Source: an uncultured Saprospiraceae bacterium
Lineage (GTDB): Bacteria > Bacteroidota > Bacteroidia > Chitinophagales > Saprospiraceae
Direction: 5' to 3'
DNA length: 43,355 nucleotides
Assembly: GCA_937997635.1 (NCBI GenBank)
Contig: CALLFA010000069.1
Location: 1-43,355, forward strand
Shown here: positions 24,558 through 34,428 of the stretch, piece by piece
How positions within the stretch are numbered: the stretch's first letter is position 1
How the letters are laid out: every line of letters begins with the position of its first letter
Translations under genes and position numbers: made by a program
Notes under the pieces: generated by a model
What the model saw: the letters and a program-made list of their open reading frames with translations, nothing else
Databases searched by the model: none
What the model was told of the DNA's origin: nothing

Positions 24558-27500
24558 GTAATTAGTTCTGAAATTTTAAATGTGATCATGACATAAGCAG
24601 CAAATGCAGCCAAAGCAAATAGTGCTGCAATCAAATACAAAGGCATATTAGCTATGCGCGTTGAAGCTGCAGGTTCTACCATCAACTCATCAATTTGCTC
24701 TCCTTCCCAAATTGCCAGTGCATAGCGCTTTATCCTATTCGTGATGACAAGCAAAGCCGGTGTCAACACTAAAAGAATAAATGTGCCAACCATTAATCCA
24801 AATGCAACAGAAATAGCCATAGGTATTAAAAATTGCGCTTGAAGACTTTTCTCGAGCAAAAGTGGACCCAATCCTGCTACTGTAGTGATAGACGTTAAGG
24901 TAATTGGTCTAAACCTAGACAACCCTGTTTCATATAAGGCGTCCTTATACCGCATACCTGACTTTATCTTTTGATTAAAAGTGGTAATAAATACTAAAGC
25001 GTCATTGACGAATACACCTATTAAGGCAATAGCCCCCAATACAGAAAACATGCTGATTGGTTTGTCCATAATAAAATGGCCAAGACCGACACCAATAAAA
25101 GCAAACGGCATTAAACCAAAAACGACCAAGGTCTGACTTACCGACTTAAAGGTCAATACAATAATGAAGAACATAATTAGAAGAGCTATAGGCAAAATAG
25201 CTTGCATTGACTTTTGGGTCTTTTCATTCTCCCTTTCTTGCCCTTCAAAGCCAATTTTAACGCTTGGAAATTCCTCAAGCAGCTTTGGTAAAATGATCTC
25301 TTTTATGTCTCGATTTACATCGCTAATTGATACCCGATCATTAGACACATCTGCAAATACGCGGATTTCGCGTTGACCAGAAATATGATTGATGTTTACA
25401 ATACCACGTTCTTCTTTAAACTCAACTAATTCTGACAATGGCACCGATTGACCACTAGCACTACGCACCCGCATTTGAGCCAGATCTTTTAATTCGTTAC
25501 GATCTTCCAGCTTATACCTCACCCACACTTTAACTTCATCTTCTCCTCGTTGCAGTCTCTGCACTTCTGCACCAAAAAATCCTTGTCTGACATACCGAAT
25601 GATACTAGCGAGTGAAAAGCCAAGATTATGTGCTTTAGGTTTTAATTCTAAACTTATCTCCTTATTTCCTGCTTGATTGGTATCCCCTATATCTGCCAAA
25701 TCAGAGATAGCTTCTAGCTTAGCTTTAAGTGCATCTGCAGCACGATCTAACTCATCTCCATCTTTGCTCAATAAGGAAATAGACACTGGCTCTCCAAAAG
25801 GACTTGACGAGCCAAAGGATAATTTTTCAGCTTCATAAATAGGCCCAACACGATCCCTTATGGCAGAGATAATCATTCGATTATTAATGTTCTTTCTGAA
25901 TTCACCTTCAAGTAAAAAGAGAGACAAAGAACCAATATTTGTACCAGGCCCTTCATTCCTTAATATGAATCTTATGATATCTTCCTCCCCATTAAAATAC
26001 TTGTCTTTAAACTCCTCATTAATTTCTTTTGAAGCCTCTTCAATCTTATCTAAAATCTGAGCTGTTTGAGTGATTGGCGTTCCAGCTTTCATCTCTAAAG
26101 TCACAGCAACTGAGTCTCTTGGTATAACAGGAAAAAATGTTGTGCGTATAAATCCTCCTTGTACTGCTCCTACAAAAACAAACAAACCCGTTATGCAAAT
26201 TGCTAGTGTAGGGAAACTATAATTCATTGACCACTTTAATATTGGACCATACAGTTTGCTTCTCAAAAAATTCATGAGATTGTCGAAGCCTTTGGCTACA
26301 ATATTTTTATTCTCATACCCATCTTGCAATGCCTTGGAATGTGCAACGTGCGCAGGTAATATGAATGCACCTTCTATCAAGGAGAATGCTAGGGAAAAGA
26401 TAACGACAATAGCCATTGTGCTAAAGAAGTCTCCGATTCCACCATCAAGAAAAAAGAACATACCAAACGCAACACAAGTGGTAATAATAGCAGCAAAAAC
26501 AGCTGGCAATACTTCAAGGGTTCCTTCTAAAGCAGCCTCTAGAGGTCGAAGTCCATCCTCATACTTTTGATAAATACTTTCTGCAATGACTATCCCATCA
26601 TCTACCAGTATTCCAATAACCAGAATCATGGCAAATGAAGAAATGACATTATACGATATGCCTAGATATTCACCGCAAAAGAACATTCCCGCAAAGGATA
26701 TAGGAATCGCAATAGCAACCCAAAAAGCAAGCCTCCAATGCAAAAACATAGCAAGCAAAATCAAAACAATCAAAAATCCAAGAGCTCCATTTTCTTTTAA
26801 TGTATCGAGACGTGCTTTGATGACTTCAGATTGATCTTCTATGATGATGGCTTTGATCTCGTCATTTGATGCATTGAATGTTTCTATGTATTCAGTTACA
26901 TATTGTGCGACACCAATAAGATCTTCTTCAAAAGTACTGTTGACCGTTATGATTACCGAGGTCTTCTTATCTAAAAAAGCTCTTGTCGGAGAATCCTGCC
27001 AAGTATCACGGACATCTGCAACTTGATGCAATCGAATGACTCCCCCACTGGCATTACTTCTTAATACGATATTTTCAAAGTCTTGTGCAAAGTATTGCTT
27101 ACTGTCTGCTCGAATAATCAGCTCTTCTCTTTCTGACTTCACTACCCCACCAGTTGCTTCCAAATTTGAGTTTGCAATTGCCATTACTGCTTCATCGAAG
27201 GTCATCTGCATCGATCTCAAGTCCGCTTCTCGAAATGAAATTTCTATTTCTTCTTCTGGAAAACCATCAATTTTAACCTTTGAGATACCATCTTTTGTCA
27301 ACAACTCATCCTCAATATTTCTGGCATAGCTTTTTAATGTTTTTAAATCAACATCTCCTGATAAGGAGAAATTTATTGCCTGAGTGATTGATTCAAGCTT
27401 TGCAATGACTAAAGGCTCCATACCCACTGGAAATGATGGTATTCTGTCTATGGCATTCTTAACATCCAGCAATACTAAATCTGTATTATATTCTCTTAGC

Positions 27501-27787
27501 ACCTCAACAGTAACAATCGCAGAGTTTTCTGAAGACACAGACGTTGTTCGTTCGACACCAGTAACACCAACAAGATTTTCTTCAATTTTTGTAACGACGC
27601 CTTCTTCAATCTCTGCAGGTGATGCTCCAGGATATATCGCTTGTATGGTGATAAATCTACTTGGGACTTCAGGGAAAAAGGATGACTTCATTCTATAGGC
27701 ACTCGTTAAGCCCAATATCAAAATGAAAAACATCAAAATATTTCCTGCTAGTGGAGTTTTTATAAAGTAATCAATTAATCCTCTCAT
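24554..27787 (-). CDS. RND-family efflux transporter permease (AcrB/MexF-like)
   Basis: Inner-membrane proton-driven pump of 1077 residues, the usual RND length. TM1 is near the N terminus (NILMFFILILGLTSAY). A porter domain opens with FPEVPSRFITIQAIYPGASP. The proton-relay aspartates lie in GILVDDGIVIAESIYQK in TM4, and the second half repeats the fold with GVFVNDALVFITTF. It probably exports hydrophobic compounds; the specific substrate cannot be told. It overlaps the adaptor gene and the TolC gene by 4 bp each, so synthesis is coupled. Confidence 0.94.
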   Translation of the reverse strand: MRGLIDYFIKTPLAGNILMFFILILGLTSAYRMKSSFFPEVPSRFITIQAIYPGASPAEIEEGVVTKIEENLVGVTGVERTTSVSSENSAIVTVEVLREYNTDLVLLDVKNAIDRIPSFPVGMEPLVIAKLESITQAINFSLSGDVDLKTLKSYARNIEDELLTKDGISKVKIDGFPEEEIEISFREADLRSMQMTFDEAVMAIANSNLEATGGVVKSEREELIIRADSKQYFAQDFENIVLRSNASGGVIRLHQVADVRDTWQDSPTRAFLDKKTSVIITVNSTFEEDLIGVAQYVTEYIETFNASNDEIKAIIIEDQSEVIKARLDTLKENGALGFLIVLILLAMFLHWRLAFWVAIAIPISFAGMFFCGEYLGISYNVISSFAMILVIGILVDDGIVIAESIYQKYEDGLRPLEAALEGTLEVLPAVFAAIITTCVAFGMFFFLDGGIGDFFSTMAIVVIFSLAFSLIEGAFILPAHVAHSKALQDGYENKNIVAKGFDNLMNFLRSKLYGPILKWSMNYSFPTLAICITGLFVFVGAVQGGFIRTTFFPVIPRDSVAVTLEMKAGTPITQTAQILDKIEEASKEINEEFKDKYFNGEEDIIRFILRNEGPGTNIGSLSLFLLEGEFRKNINNRMIISAIRDRVGPIYEAEKLSFGSSSPFGEPVSISLLSKDGDELDRAADALKAKLEAISDLADIGDTNQAGNKEISLELKPKAHNLGFSLASIIRYVRQGFFGAEVQRLQRGEDEVKVWVRYKLEDRNELKDLAQMRVRSASGQSVPLSELVEFKEERGIVNINHISGQREIRVFADVSNDRVSISDVNRDIKEIILPKLLEEFPSVKIGFEGQERENEKTQKSMQAILPIALLIMFFIIVLTFKSVSQTLVVFGLMPFAFIGVGLGHFIMDKPISMFSVLGAIALIGVFVNDALVFITTFNQKIKSGMRYKDALYETGLSRFRPITLTSITTVAGLGPLLLEKSLQAQFLIPMAISVAFGLMVGTFILLVLTPALLVITNRIKRYALAIWEGEQIDELMVEPAASTRIANMPLYLIAALFALAAFAAYVMITFKISELIT

Positions 27788-28917
27788 AAGCTTTCCACTT
27801 TTACTTTTTGCCCGCTAAAGATACCTGCAGACGATCCAGATATTATTTGATCATCTAATTCTATTCCTCTTGTGTACACTGTTGTCTCATCTTGTTTGAT
27901 GATTTCAATTGTTTTTGTCTTAACCGTTTCATCCTCAACGACGAACACTTTGTTTTGATCAGTAATCATTGACTTGTCCAATGCGATAACATTCTTCAAT
28001 TGATTTGCCTTGAGTTCGCCTTTCAAATACATGCCATCGCGTAAACCACTCCCCCAGACAGAAATGTAGATTGGTAGATTTTGAGTGACATTATCGATGA
28101 CCCTGCTTATCCTACTGACCTGACCTTCCCATTTTTGATCCAGTTGATCTGAATATAGAGTCACCTTCTGACCTGTCTTTATGTATTTCAGATCAGCTAA
28201 ACTTACAGGTGCTTTCAATTCGAATTTTCCTGTGTTCATGATTGTACCTAGATTTGAGCCAAGGTTAACCAACTGTCCTGGGTATATGTTAGAAGCCGTC
28301 ACAACACCTGAAAATGGTGCATATATTTTATAGTCATTTAGTCGTTGCTCTGCACTTTGGATACCATAAAAGAGATTATATATATTTTTTCCTGCAACGA
28401 AATATTTCTCTTGATCAGAGCTAATCTCAGGTAGAGGTTTTACAGTAGACCGCACATCAAATTCATCTAAATATCTTTTCCATTTGTCAAATGCCTGAGG
28501 GTAATCAAACTTTAGATCCGGCATGATTTGGGTAATTGCTGTCATCAATGCACTCCGCTGCGCTAGAAGATTCAACTCAGCATCTCTGCCATCGATGTCG
28601 AAAAGTAGCTCACCTTCTTTTACATATGAGCCTTCTTTGATAGTTTTTGACGTTGGCTTAAGGACACCACTCGTCTCTGCAAATAGGTTAACCACTTCAT
28701 AAGCGGTCAGCCTGCCATCCAAAGTAATTGAATTCGTGATGTCTTCAGGGGCATAATTCTGCACCTGGACTGTTCGCACCGTTTTTTCTTCCTGTGTTTC
28801 AGAAATGGTGGACTTTTTTTGTTTTGACATTCGTTGGTACGCAAATGTACCAATGGCAAGAATGATAAACGTTAGCAATGTTGAGAGCAACAACTTTCGC
28901 GTCGTTTTCTTCATCAA
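27784..28917 (-). CDS. Periplasmic adaptor (membrane fusion) protein of the RND pump
   Basis: A 377-residue HlyD/AcrA-type adaptor. An N-terminal membrane anchor (about 8-28, KLLLSTLLTFIILAIGTFAY) is followed by a lipoyl half (VKEGELLFDID), a helical hairpin and the second lipoyl half (GVVTASNIYPGQLVNLG). Beta-barrel and membrane-proximal domains end at GQKVKVESL. It bridges the inner-membrane pump and the TolC channel. The hairpin is short. The gene overlaps its neighbours on both sides by 4 bp. Confidence 0.92.
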   Translation of the reverse strand: MMKKTTRKLLLSTLLTFIILAIGTFAYQRMSKQKKSTISETQEEKTVRTVQVQNYAPEDITNSITLDGRLTAYEVVNLFAETSGVLKPTSKTIKEGSYVKEGELLFDIDGRDAELNLLAQRSALMTAITQIMPDLKFDYPQAFDKWKRYLDEFDVRSTVKPLPEISSDQEKYFVAGKNIYNLFYGIQSAEQRLNDYKIYAPFSGVVTASNIYPGQLVNLGSNLGTIMNTGKFELKAPVSLADLKYIKTGQKVTLYSDQLDQKWEGQVSRISRVIDNVTQNLPIYISVWGSGLRDGMYLKGELKANQLKNVIALDKSMITDQNKVFVVEDETVKTKTIEIIKQDETTVYTRGIELDDQIISGSSAGIFSGQKVKVESL

Positions 28918-29366
28918 TAGTTTGAATTGTGGTCGTTAAGTAAATTTTCGTACATAATCTTCAGTACTTTCTTTGCTGTTTCTACTTCTGAATCCTTTAA
29001 CCCTTGAGTAGCAATCGATTCGCCCTTACTCGCTCTTTTACTTATAAATGTTCGGAAGCCTTTTCCTTCTCTGGTTAAATAAATCCTGTTTTGTCTTTTA
29101 TCTTCTTCATCAGTTTCTCGGTAGATCATCCCATCTTTTTCTAATGACAACAACATTTTGTTAATACTGCTTTTATTGCGTATCAATGCATCTGCTAGAT
29201 CTTGCTGTTTTATCCCATCTTTCTTCCATAATTCTGCTAGAATGCCAAGACAAGCATTTGAGAATGAATAACACTTCTCTTTTTTTACAGCTTCAATTCT
29301 CGTATGGATCAATCTAGAAACTCTATCTGTGAGGAAGCCAAAGTTATTATGCGGATCAAATCTCAT
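28914..29366 (-). CDS. MarR-family transcriptional regulator of the efflux operon
   Basis: A 150-residue winged-helix regulator, probable repressor of the downstream pump genes. The HTH lies at about 50-80 (GIKQQDLADALIRNKSSINKM) with a wing including TDEEDKRQNRIYLTREG. I chose ATG at 29366, which starts MRFDPHNN. A longer frame begins at TTG (29387), but it would cover a GTTCACTAT sequence that recurs inverted upstream. It is the first gene of a four-gene operon, each joined by 4-bp overlaps. MarR proteins usually bind phenolic or lipophilic compounds; the ligand here is unknown. Confidence 0.9.
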   Translation of the reverse strand: MRFDPHNNFGFLTDRVSRLIHTRIEAVKKEKCYSFSNACLGILAELWKKDGIKQQDLADALIRNKSSINKMLLSLEKDGMIYRETDEEDKRQNRIYLTREGKGFRTFISKRASKGESIATQGLKDSEVETAKKVLKIMYENLLNDHNSNY

Positions 29367-29371
29367 GAATC

Positions 29372-29431
29372 GTTCACTATGAAACAATTATAAAGACAAT
29401 TTAAAATAAGATTAGTTTAATAGTGAACTAT
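29372..29431. promoter_or_regulatory. Candidate MarR operator sites
   Basis: GTTCACTAT (29372-29380) and its reverse complement ATAGTGAAC (29420-29428) flank 39 bases just upstream of the marR ATG. The right-hand site is part of the perfect palindrome ATAGT-GA-ACTAT (29420-29431). MarR proteins bind such palindromes in their own promoters. The role is inferred. Confidence 0.5.
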
Positions 29432-29510
29432 ATTTTTTAGTCTAAATTGTACATTTTTAATACCCACAAAACGCAGACAATCTTAAAACGAATCATTAAT
29501 TTGGTCATCA

Positions 29511-30281
29511 ATGGAATCAGAAGAATTGTATAAACCTAAACATAAAGAAGAGACCCATTCGATTCTCAAAAAATTGGATTTGACTTGTACTGTGTGTAAC
29601 AATGAAATTGATCCTGCAAACGTCAATATCAACAGTACCCTAGCAAAGTGCAATCATTGTGGTTCTCTACATTTTTTAGACGATGAAGAATTTTTCGGTC
29701 GCCGCAAACGAAATCGACCAGAAATGATGATCCCTGAGGGAACAGAGGTTTTGCATCTACCTTCCAGTTTAGATATCCGTACAAATTGGAGTAGAGGTAA
29801 ATCCAATGGTGGCATGTGGTTTCTAATGTTCTTCACCATCGTATGGAATATTGCTATTTGGCCAATTGCCATAAGCAGCATCATGGCTGGAGCCTTTCTA
29901 TCATTACTGCCAATGGCATTACACCTAGCAGTTGGTTTGGGATTAATGTATTTTGTCTTAAGCAAGTTCATCAATAAGACGGACATTTATGTCACAGATA
30001 GGGATATTACCATAACAAGTACACCACTGAAGAACCCATTTACCAAGGATGTTGTCATTCCTACAAAAGACATAACTCAATTGTATGTCACTCGATACGT
30101 CAGCAGCACCACCAACGGCGTCCCTAACTATGCATATGCCTTATATGCCATTACGGACGGTAATCGACGCATACCCCTCATCAAAGGAATGAATAAAGAG
30201 ACTCAGCTCTATTTGGAACAAGAGATAGAAAATTTCTTAGAGATTGATGATGAGAAGGTACGCGGGGAGGTCACGAATTAA
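29511..30281 (+). CDS. Zinc-ribbon membrane protein with C-terminal PH-like domain
   Basis: A 256-residue protein of unknown function. An N-terminal CxxC-17-CxxC zinc ribbon (C26, C29, C47 and C50) is followed by a basic segment (FFGRRKRNR), two membrane helices (about 101-122 and 127-151) and a C-terminal beta-rich domain (155-245). The latter, with DIYVTDRDITITSTPL and VVIPTKDITQLYV, recalls bacterial PH-like domains. Both termini are probably cytoplasmic. It is divergent from the efflux operon across 144 bp and monocistronic. I do not recognise a named family. Confidence 0.8.
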   Translation: MESEELYKPKHKEETHSILKKLDLTCTVCNNEIDPANVNINSTLAKCNHCGSLHFLDDEEFFGRRKRNRPEMMIPEGTEVLHLPSSLDIRTNWSRGKSNGGMWFLMFFTIVWNIAIWPIAISSIMAGAFLSLLPMALHLAVGLGLMYFVLSKFINKTDIYVTDRDITITSTPLKNPFTKDVVIPTKDITQLYVTRYVSSTTNGVPNYAYALYAITDGNRRIPLIKGMNKETQLYLEQEIENFLEIDDEKVRGEVTN

Positions 30282-30403
30282 TCTACCCATACATAGAAAA
30301 TAACATTGCAACTTAAGAAAGCATATCCGCTACTTTATTAACGTATTCAAACTTTTTAGTAAAATCTCTAACGACTGTATTCGTTCTAGCCTCACTTGTA
30401 AGT

Positions 30404-30438
30404 TTTTAGCTGTTAGCTGTTAGCTTTTAGCTGTTAGT
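30404..30438. repeat. Short heptamer array (TTAGCTG / TTAGCTT)
   Basis: Five 7-bp units lie between two convergent genes, about 100 bp beyond the 3' end of the SPFH gene at 30544. Read on the minus strand the units are AGCTAAC and AGCTAAA. The rest of the 262-bp gap shows nothing recognisable. Confidence 0.75.
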
Positions 30439-30543
30439 GCTTTTAGATGGAACGATTACAGTGGTGACTTTTGCTTGATAAAAAATCAGAGGAAGGACAA
30501 GCCTTCCACTGATGGTAATGTAAAGTGTGTTGATCTTTTAGTT

Positions 30544-31794
30544 TTAATTATTTGCGTTTGCCAGCTTCTCATTTATTTCTAGGAGGAATTTTATACCGAT
30601 AGCGTCCATTGGAGAACTTCCGTTTGCTCCGCCGCCGACTACCATGGATGGCACTTGCACTTTTGCGAGTTCTCTGGCCACATCCACTTTGGTTTTATAC
30701 TCCCACTCAGCTTTTTCCTGAGGCGTCAAGCCAGCCTTCACTAGGGCCATATTTTTTGCTGCTTCTGCTCTACCCTCTTCCTCAATCTTATCAGCAATAA
30801 ACTTAGCCTGGTCTGCTTCCTCTTTGGCGACAAGCTTAGCTTTCTCAGCTTGTATGACAGCCTGTAATTTCGATGCTTCCTCTTCAGCTCTGGTCTTAGC
30901 AATTAACTGCTCTCCTTTAGCTTTTTCTGTCAACGCTTGCTGCTGTGCAGTGATTAACTCCTGCTTAGCAATAGACTCTCTGGTTGACTGATCGATTTTA
31001 GCCTGTAACTTCTCATCAACGATTGGCTCATAGTCTACATGTGGAACTGCTGCAAATACTGCTTCGATTCCGTATGTCTGTACATCAGAAGGAATTCTGA
31101 TTGGTGAGCCGTCTACATCTCTACGAATATTCGTATCTGTAATTTTGACTTTTTCTTTTGTGAACGTATCCCTTACATATTCGATTTTCGTTTCGAGTAC
31201 ATACTGGCCACTTAACAATTGATCTCTGAAATCTTCTTTGAGTTTGGACTGACCACCGCTGTAGTGAGTCTCACTCTCCATCAATTGTGCAGAGAAAGCC
31301 AAACACTCTTTAGCATATGGCTCTAGTGTCCGTGATGCCAACTGTTCTGCACTTCTGTATGATTTGTGTAATTCAATCATCGAGTGCTCATCCTTTGGTA
31401 ACGCCCAACGCACGTTTGCCTGAGCTGTGGCTTGTGTCGCATCGTTAAATCTGATCGCAACTGTGCTTTCACTATCAAAAGTTGTGCTCATAACATCGGG
31501 GTATGTTTCCGTTCGTGCGAAGAATCCTCCCCACGAATAGCCAGGCTCAAAAATTATTTTCTCTATACCGACAATAGGATCTTGTACATATGTACGCTCA
31601 CCAGCGCTGTTGTGTACAAATGGATTGACAGTCATTAATAAGCCTAAACCTATCAATGTGTATAGTATCCATTTGCGATTATCGTTGATCAAATCAATCT
31701 TTGTTTTCCAGTTGCTTGATAGTCTTTCCAATATTGGATCAGCGATTATCAGAGCTACTGAGATGATGATAATTAATATGCCTAATCCGTTCAT
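30544..31794 (-). CDS. SPFH/Band 7 membrane protein
   Basis: A 416-residue prohibitin- or flotillin-like scaffold protein. Two N-terminal membrane helices (about 4-19 and 42-60) precede an SPFH domain (about 75-245, with GYSWGGFFARTETYPDV and TFDSESTVAIRFND). A long Ala/Glu/Lys coiled coil follows (about 250-365, with KLQAVIQAEKAKLVAKEE) and then a glycine-rich tail (GGGANGSSPMD). Such proteins oligomerise and organise membrane microdomains or protease complexes. It stands alone, with heptamer arrays on both sides. Confidence 0.9.
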   Translation of the reverse strand: MNGLGILIIIISVALIIADPILERLSSNWKTKIDLINDNRKWILYTLIGLGLLMTVNPFVHNSAGERTYVQDPIVGIEKIIFEPGYSWGGFFARTETYPDVMSTTFDSESTVAIRFNDATQATAQANVRWALPKDEHSMIELHKSYRSAEQLASRTLEPYAKECLAFSAQLMESETHYSGGQSKLKEDFRDQLLSGQYVLETKIEYVRDTFTKEKVKITDTNIRRDVDGSPIRIPSDVQTYGIEAVFAAVPHVDYEPIVDEKLQAKIDQSTRESIAKQELITAQQQALTEKAKGEQLIAKTRAEEEASKLQAVIQAEKAKLVAKEEADQAKFIADKIEEEGRAEAAKNMALVKAGLTPQEKAEWEYKTKVDVARELAKVQVPSMVVGGGANGSSPMDAIGIKFLLEINEKLANANN

Positions 31795-31913
31795 AATTAA
31801 GGTTTTATATGTTAGTAATTCAATTTCTGTATGTACTGAATTAACATATTTTTAAAGTGTGGTAGTTCTAGCTGGAATGGTTATATCGACGAAAGGGATT
31901 GTTTATCGGATGA

Positions 31914-32193
31914 ATGCTGTTAGGTGTGGCTGTTGGTTGTTGGCTGTTAGCTGTTAGCTGTTAGCTGTTAGCTGTTAGCTGTTAGCTGTTAGCTTTTAGC
32001 TGTTAGCTTTTAGCTGTTAGCTGTTAGCTGTTAGCTGTTAGCTGTTAGCTTTTAGCTGTTAGCTGTTAGCTGTTAGCTGTTAGCTGTTAGCTTTTAGCTT
32101 TTAGCTGTTGGTTTTTAGCTGTTGGCTGTTAGCTGTTAGGTGTTGGCTTTTAGCTGTTGGCTGTTGGCTTTTAGCTTTGCTTTGCTTTTAGGC
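31914..32193. repeat. Large heptamer array (about 39 TTAGCTG/TTAGCTT units)
   Basis: A 280-bp array of near-perfect 7-bp units, mostly TTAGCTG and TTAGCTT with TTGGCTG variants at both ends, fills the gap between two leftward genes. It begins within 10 bases of the patatin-gene stop. On the minus strand the units read CAGCTAA and AAGCTAA. Units are most uniform in the middle and degenerate at the ends. Confidence 0.9.
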
Positions 32194-32199
32194 AAAATT

Positions 32200-34428
32200 T
32201 TAATAAACGTATCTGAACCCAAATCCAATAACCGAATTGATGTCACTATTGAGTCTTGTTCTTCCTATCTCTGCACTTAGGGGGCCTAATGGGGTTCGAA
32301 TGTAAATGCCACCGCCGTAACCTAGCAAGCTCGTCTCCTTTGTTGAAGTACTCACTTGTGGTCTGAAGGCTTTTGTCCCTGTGACATAATTGACTATACC
32401 AGAGACATAGACAGGGCCAAACAAATGGACACGGATGTCTTGTCGTATACTTGCAAAACTACTGAACTGTTCTTGTCCTTCTTCGATGCCAATGAAGGAT
32501 ATTCCATCTGTTCGCGTCTGGTTGAGTCCACCAAGTCTGAAATTGTCAAGTAAAGACTCATTTGATTTGAAGGCTGCAGATACTCTTGTCTCCGAGGTCA
32601 CTGCATCAAAAGCCGTCCATACGCCCAATGCTTTTACACTTAACCGTAGATAGTCCTTTGTCTCTGGCAAGGAGAGAATTATTTCGGGTAAAAGTCCGTC
32701 AACTTGTGAATCGACATTTTGACCAAATATGAAGTGTGCTTGCGTCGAAAGTTCAATGCCTCTTCTAGGAAATTGAGCTCTATCGAGAGAATTGAAACTA
32801 CCATTTAAACCAATGAATTGAGCTGTATTTGTATAACTATCTAAATCTTCAAAAGCCGTATTCGTTTGGACCAATCTCCTCCTTTTAAGTCCACCGCCAA
32901 TTTCTATATAGGCAGTATTGTTTGGCTCATAACCAAAGAAAAGAGCAATGTCAGAATCAAATTCGTTATAGTCAATTAATTTGATGCCATTATCATATAA
33001 GGGTGTTTCACTTTTATCCAATTTGCCATTTAGATTGATTAGCCAGTTGCGATTCTGACCAATACGATATTGATAGAAGCCTTGTAAGCCTATAAATTCA
33101 GAAATGCGAGCAGTTAATTTCAAACTTGATGGCCTTGACAATACATTGTATAAAGAAGTATGAATAATAACCGAGGTATTTGATGACGCGAAAGCATTTA
33201 ATGAACCAGTGAATAGTATTGACTCTCTTGATTTTGCGTTTACATTCACACCTAAGCGGTTGCCAGTATGGTCTAAAGTATAAGACACCTTATCGTATAA
33301 CTTAGTGCCAACTATACGCGTAATGCCACGTTCAATACGATCTACTGATAATGTACCAAATCTGAAATCTCCAAACTTGAATTTTCCCAAATCTTCAAAA
33401 GGTTTTTCCATGTTTTCAATCTCAACCTTACTCAGACTTAGGTAGTTGGGAGTTGGCAACACTGGTGTTTTATCTTTCTTCTTGTACTTTGATAATTTAT
33501 CAGCCAACCGAGTCAGTTGTTCCTTATTTTGTTTTGCCGCTTCGTAACCAAGTGCAATAATGCGTTCGTGGTCATCAAACCCAAATGAATTTACATCAGT
33601 GACATCGGGCGTAATTAAGATATTGACTAACTCTGTTTGCTCTCGACTGTCTAACGATCCCATCATAAAACTGCTTTGGGAAATGACATCAAACATTGAA
33701 TTTAGTTCATCTTTCTTTTTGAGATCAGCGCCTACATAAACACCTATGACTAAATCAGCACCCATATCAATCACTTCCTGAACAGGAAAATTTCTAATCA
33801 CTCCCCCATCGACATACAAATTGCCGTCAATTTCTTCAGGAGTAAAAACACCAGGAATTGCCATACTGGCTCTTATTGATCTTCCTAGATCACCCTCTGA
33901 AAATGACTTGATGCTTCCATTTTCCAGATTGACAGCAACACAGCGAAAAGGAATTGGCAAGGAATCAAAGTTATTTACTTTATAAGCAGGACTAAATATC
34001 CCAGCAATAAGCAAATCGAGTTTTTGACTATTGATGACACCTCGTGGCAAAGTCACGCCACCATTTTCATAAGCCAAATGAAACGGAAACTTTTGATGAA
34101 ATGGTTTTTCGAGTGGAGCGACATTTTTAAGTTGTATGTTACCACTTAAGAGCAGCTCCCAATCTTGAGAAGCAGCCAATCTAGCCATGCGATCGGATTT
34201 GTAACCAAGGGCTTGTAGACCTCCAATGACACTTCCCATACTAGTACCAGTCACATAGTCCACTTCAATACCGAGTTCTTCTAAATATTTAATGACACCT
34301 ATGTGTGCAAAGCCTTTTGCTGCACCACCACTTAAGGCCAAGCCTATTTTGGGGCGTTCCTCTGTTTGTTGAGCGGTAGAAAGTAGATGAATAAAAATTA
34401 AAATGAGCGTACAAAAAACTCTGTTCAT
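32200..34428 (-). CDS. Patatin-like phospholipase with C-terminal outer membrane barrel
   Basis: A 742-residue outer membrane protein with a signal peptide at 1-19. The patatin hydrolase domain (about 27-220) shows the oxyanion loop GGAAKG (34-39), nucleophile S63 in GTSMG and the second catalytic residue in VDGGVIRNF (about 207). A POTRA-like linker (about 320-400) and a 16-strand Omp85-type barrel ending IGFGFRYVY follow. This is the RssA/PlpD layout of the Bacteroidota. In PlpD-type proteins the barrel secretes or anchors the lipase; whether it is surface-exposed here is inferred. A 7-bp repeat array follows the stop. Confidence 0.9.
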   Translation of the reverse strand: MNRVFCTLILIFIHLLSTAQQTEERPKIGLALSGGAAKGFAHIGVIKYLEELGIEVDYVTGTSMGSVIGGLQALGYKSDRMARLAASQDWELLLSGNIQLKNVAPLEKPFHQKFPFHLAYENGGVTLPRGVINSQKLDLLIAGIFSPAYKVNNFDSLPIPFRCVAVNLENGSIKSFSEGDLGRSIRASMAIPGVFTPEEIDGNLYVDGGVIRNFPVQEVIDMGADLVIGVYVGADLKKKDELNSMFDVISQSSFMMGSLDSREQTELVNILITPDVTDVNSFGFDDHERIIALGYEAAKQNKEQLTRLADKLSKYKKKDKTPVLPTPNYLSLSKVEIENMEKPFEDLGKFKFGDFRFGTLSVDRIERGITRIVGTKLYDKVSYTLDHTGNRLGVNVNAKSRESILFTGSLNAFASSNTSVIIHTSLYNVLSRPSSLKLTARISEFIGLQGFYQYRIGQNRNWLINLNGKLDKSETPLYDNGIKLIDYNEFDSDIALFFGYEPNNTAYIEIGGGLKRRRLVQTNTAFEDLDSYTNTAQFIGLNGSFNSLDRAQFPRRGIELSTQAHFIFGQNVDSQVDGLLPEIILSLPETKDYLRLSVKALGVWTAFDAVTSETRVSAAFKSNESLLDNFRLGGLNQTRTDGISFIGIEEGQEQFSSFASIRQDIRVHLFGPVYVSGIVNYVTGTKAFRPQVSTSTKETSLLGYGGGIYIRTPLGPLSAEIGRTRLNSDINSVIGFGFRYVY

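Noticed and set aside
31914-32193. CRISPR array
   Set aside because: Contiguous 7-bp units with no spacers, and no cas genes in the window.
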